Source: Bacteroidales bacterium (GTDB lineage: Bacteria; Bacteroidota; Bacteroidia; Bacteroidales; WCHB1-69). Taken from it: 7,526 nucleotides of DNA. The DNA is taken from assembly GCA_012518765.1 (NCBI GenBank), contig JAAYRN010000202.1, positions 1 to 7,526 on the forward strand, written 5' to 3'. A program made the position numbers and the translations under genes. Of this stretch, positions 6,071 to 7,526 are shown in pieces. The notes beneath the pieces were generated by a model, which saw only the letters and a program-made list of their open reading frames with translations, was not told the DNA's origin and did no database searches. How positions within the stretch are numbered: the stretch's first letter is position 1; each line of letters starts with the position of its first letter.

Positions 6071-6098
6071 GGATATTAATCGGACTTTTTCGAGTTTG

Positions 6099-6106
6099 CA
6101 AAATTA
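6099..6106 (-). promoter_or_regulatory. Candidate -7 promoter element for the rplM-rpsI-rpsB-tsf operon
   Basis: The minus strand reads TAATTTTG (6106 to 6099) followed by C, an exact match to the Bacteroidota -7 element TAnnTTTG. Transcription would begin near 6092, giving a leader of about 76 bases. The upstream element is weak: TTTG occurs at 6125-6122 but only 15 bases away, shorter than the usual 17-23. The position at the head of a highly expressed ribosomal operon raises confidence. Confidence 0.5.
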
Positions 6107-6216
6107 CATTTTTTTTGCATACAAACCACTGTTTTTATGTATTTAATTAACGGGGAAAAGCACTTGATTAACAGATGAATAAGAAATCCTCATGTGAATT
6201 ATTGTTAACAAACAAA
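6107..6216. other. Intergenic stretch without a recognised gene
   Basis: This part of the 283-base spacer between the CHU_C protein gene and rplM holds no coding sequence on either strand. It contains TTGTTAACAA, a 10-base palindrome (6202-6211), and CACTTGATTAACA (6161-6173), which resembles the arms of the hairpin at 6217-6269. The GGGGAAAAG at 6152-6160 stands out in otherwise AT-rich DNA. No known RNA family or binding site was recognised. Confidence 0.4.
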
Positions 6217-6269
6217 TGTTTACAAGTGTTCTTTTGTCATCATTTAACAAAATAAAACACTTGTAAACA
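6217..6269 (-). terminator. Long hairpin, probable terminator of the CHU_C protein gene
   Basis: A perfect 14-base inverted repeat (TGTTTACAAGTGTT at 6217-6230, its reverse complement at 6256-6269) encloses a second 6-base stem, TTTTGT (6232-6237) with ACAAAA (6247-6252), and a 9-base loop. It begins 29 bases after the stop codon of the minus-strand CHU_C protein gene and is followed on that strand by TTTGTTTGTT, which could serve as the U-rich tail. The stem is AT-rich and interrupted, so an mRNA-stabilising hairpin or a protein-binding operator are alternatives. Confidence 0.5.
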
Positions 6270-6298
6270 CATAATAAAGTATAGTGAATTTTATCAAT

Positions 6299-7525
6299 TT
6301 ACATTACAAGTATAGTTCCTTTGTATTTGTATTTTACTCCATCTATTTCGAGAACCAAAGTATATACAAAGACATTGTCATGAGCAACTCTTCCGTTGGA
6401 GGTTGTTCCGTCCCATCTGAAATTAGGATCCTTGGAGGCAAAGACTTGATTACCCCAACGATCATAAATAGCCAGATCTACATTGTTAATTGTGTAATAA
6501 TCAGGATACATCATTGAGAAATAGTCATTTTGTCCATTCCTATCGCTTGGAGAAATAGCATTGGGTAAGTATATTTTAACTATACAAGTATCTATGATAT
6601 AAAAATCAGACACTTTACATCCTCTTTCGGATGCTGTTACATAGTATACCCCTATCTCATCTACCATGATTGTAGAGGTGGTTTCTCCTGTACTCCACAA
6701 TAGTTCAGAGGCATTAGTATGAGCCGACAAGGTGGTTTGTTTTCTTATACAGAAATCATATAAGCTTTCAATTTCCACATATAAATCTGTCAAATCAAAT
6801 ACCTCAACAGTATCGAAATTGTAACAATTGTATTGATTTTCTACTCTTACGAAATAAGTACCTTTTTTAGTTGCATTCAATACTTGTGTCCTTGCTCCAT
6901 TATTCCATAAATAAGATGTATAGCCTGATCCTGGATCTAATTTTACGGGCCACATCGTATCATTACACACCGATATATCTTTTCCTAAATCTACCTCTGG
7001 TATTGGATTAACCGTTAATTCTAAAGTAGTAATGCTATCACAACCTTCTATATTTGTTGTACGATTTGTATCATAAATCACGTAAGGTTCATCTTTAAGA
7101 ACTGTCAGTATATCAAATCCATTAGACATATAATGTTCTCCTGCACAAACGGTAGCAGTAAAATCAATACTATCCACAGGGCGTACCCATAGACTTAACA
7201 TGGTAATACTATCACAACCATATTGATTTACCGTTTCATTGGTATCATAAATCATGTAGCCTGTTGTGGTGTAAGTAGTGGATATATTAAAATCATATAA
7301 GGTATAACTTTCACTTGCACAAATAGTATCTTCAATTAACACAGAACCTACTGGACGAACCCATAGTTCAATTCTAGTGATGCTGTCGCAACCGTAGATA
7401 TTTACCGTCTCGTTGGTGTCGTAAACCATATAACCGCTGAGGGTGTGTTCCGTTGGTATCGTAAAGTTGTGAGATGCGTAAGTACCTCCCGCACAAATAG
7501 TATCTTCAATGAGTATAGAGTCCAC
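6299..7525 (-). CDS. Large secreted repeat protein with gliding-motility-associated (CHU_C, type B T9SS) C-terminal domain, 5' end missing
   Basis: The frame is open to the right window edge; the codon at 7525-7523 is GTG and is best read as an internal Val, so the start lies outside. About 408 residues are seen. Residues 2-175 are three tandem 58-residue repeats, each with an early DTICA or TVCA cysteine and a late GCDSIT cysteine. Two divergent Ig/PKD-like domains follow (about 177-243, with SYLWNNGARTQVLNATKKGTYFV, and about 247-311, with ELLWSTGETTSTIMVDEIGVYYV). The C-terminal 90 residues form the CHU_C domain: YLPNAISPSDRNGQNDYF, YDRWGNQVF, FRWDGTTSNG and a final KYKGTILVM. This domain marks cargo of the type IX secretion system, and such proteins are large surface or adhesin-like molecules. 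The paired cysteines suggest disulfides formed in the periplasm (inference). The ligand is unknown. Confidence 0.92.
   Translation of the reverse strand: MDSILIEDTICAGGTYASHNFTIPTEHTLSGYMVYDTNETVNIYGCDSITRIELWVRPVGSVLIEDTICASESYTLYDFNISTTYTTTGYMIYDTNETVNQYGCDSITMLSLWVRPVDSIDFTATVCAGEHYMSNGFDILTVLKDEPYVIYDTNRTTNIEGCDSITTLELTVNPIPEVDLGKDISVCNDTMWPVKLDPGSGYTSYLWNNGARTQVLNATKKGTYFVRVENQYNCYNFDTVEVFDLTDLYVEIESLYDFCIRKQTTLSAHTNASELLWSTGETTSTIMVDEIGVYYVTASERGCKVSDFYIIDTCIVKIYLPNAISPSDRNGQNDYFSMMYPDYYTINNVDLAIYDRWGNQVFASKDPNFRWDGTTSNGRVAHDNVFVYTLVLEIDGVKYKYKGTILVM
6302..6571 (-). other. CHU_C / type B T9SS sorting domain (coding segment)
   Basis: The last 90 codons of the gene encode the conserved module that opens with LPNAISP, continues through the IYDRWGNQVF strand and the WDG turn, and ends with the short beta-strand GTILVM. 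These blocks are diagnostic of the gliding-motility-associated C-terminal family. Together with the type A domain on the left of the window, it shows two classes of T9SS cargo in this genome. Confidence 0.88.
7001..7522 (-). repeat. Three tandem 174-base (58-residue) repeats in the CHU_C protein gene
   Basis: Units lie at 7349-7522, 7175-7348 and 7001-7174. The spacing of the landmarks is exactly 58 residues in each case (DTICA to DTICA to TVCA; GCDSIT at residues 45, 103 and 161). Units 1 and 2 share YDTNETVN and LWVRPV; unit 3 is more diverged and ends TVNP. The codon at the window edge reads Val before Asp-Ser-Ile, the same junction as RPV-DSI between units 2 and 3, so at least one more unit probably lies outside. 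Confidence 0.88.
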
Positions 7526-7526
7526 T

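Noticed and set aside
6068..6076. TGTGGATAT as a DnaA box, hinting at a replication origin
   Set aside because: A single one-mismatch box next to ribosomal genes, with no cluster, AT-rich unwinding array or dnaA/dnaN neighbours.
6284..6517. Plus-strand open frame of 77 codons starting in the spacer beside the CHU_C gene
   Set aside because: Most of it is antisense to the conserved CHU_C domain, and it has no motif or promoter.
7523..7525. GTG at the right edge as the start of the CHU_C protein
   Set aside because: It codes the Val of a repeat junction (RPV before DSI), so it is internal to a longer protein.

Overview
The window is an AT-rich piece of a Bacteroidota genome, most likely Bacteroidales or a close relative. 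Three things point there. Two proteins end in type IX secretion sorting domains, one type A and one type B (gliding-motility/CHU_C type). The F1 beta subunit has a phylum-style insertion next to an 80-residue epsilon subunit. Start codons are preceded by A-rich sequence with no Shine-Dalgarno motif, and candidate promoters resemble TTG-N(19-22)-TAnnTTTG. I cannot name a genus.

Plus strand, left half: the 3' end of a secreted protein with repeated YxYN-type hairpin units and a type A sorting domain (3-1178, cut by the window edge); a 207-base spacer with a candidate promoter and a small leader hairpin; atpD (1386-2903); a 92-base spacer with a good match to the phylum promoter; and atpC (2996-3238). 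The other ATP synthase genes do not follow. The unit ends at a perfect 30-base palindrome (3263-3292) that looks like a bidirectional terminator shared with the convergent operon.

Minus strand, right half, in transcription order: the 3' end of a large repeat protein with a CHU_C/type B sorting domain (6299-7525, cut by the window edge); a 283-base spacer with a probable terminator hairpin and the rplM promoter and leader; then rplM (L13), rpsI (S9), rpsB (S2) and tsf (EF-Ts). This is a translation operon ending at the shared terminator. A 118-base rpsI-rpsB spacer holds a nested hairpin and an overlapping alternative hairpin, a plausible but unproven regulatory element for rpsB-tsf.

The middle of the window is housekeeping: energy conversion on one strand, ribosome assembly and elongation on the other. 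It is flanked by two unrelated T9SS cargo genes. I see no mobile element, CRISPR array, tRNA, rRNA or defence system. The most interesting material is non-coding: the rpsB leader structure, the long hairpin at 6217-6269, the rplM leader and the promoter-like site before atpC. The charged S2 tail and the tandem 58-residue repeats are also notable.
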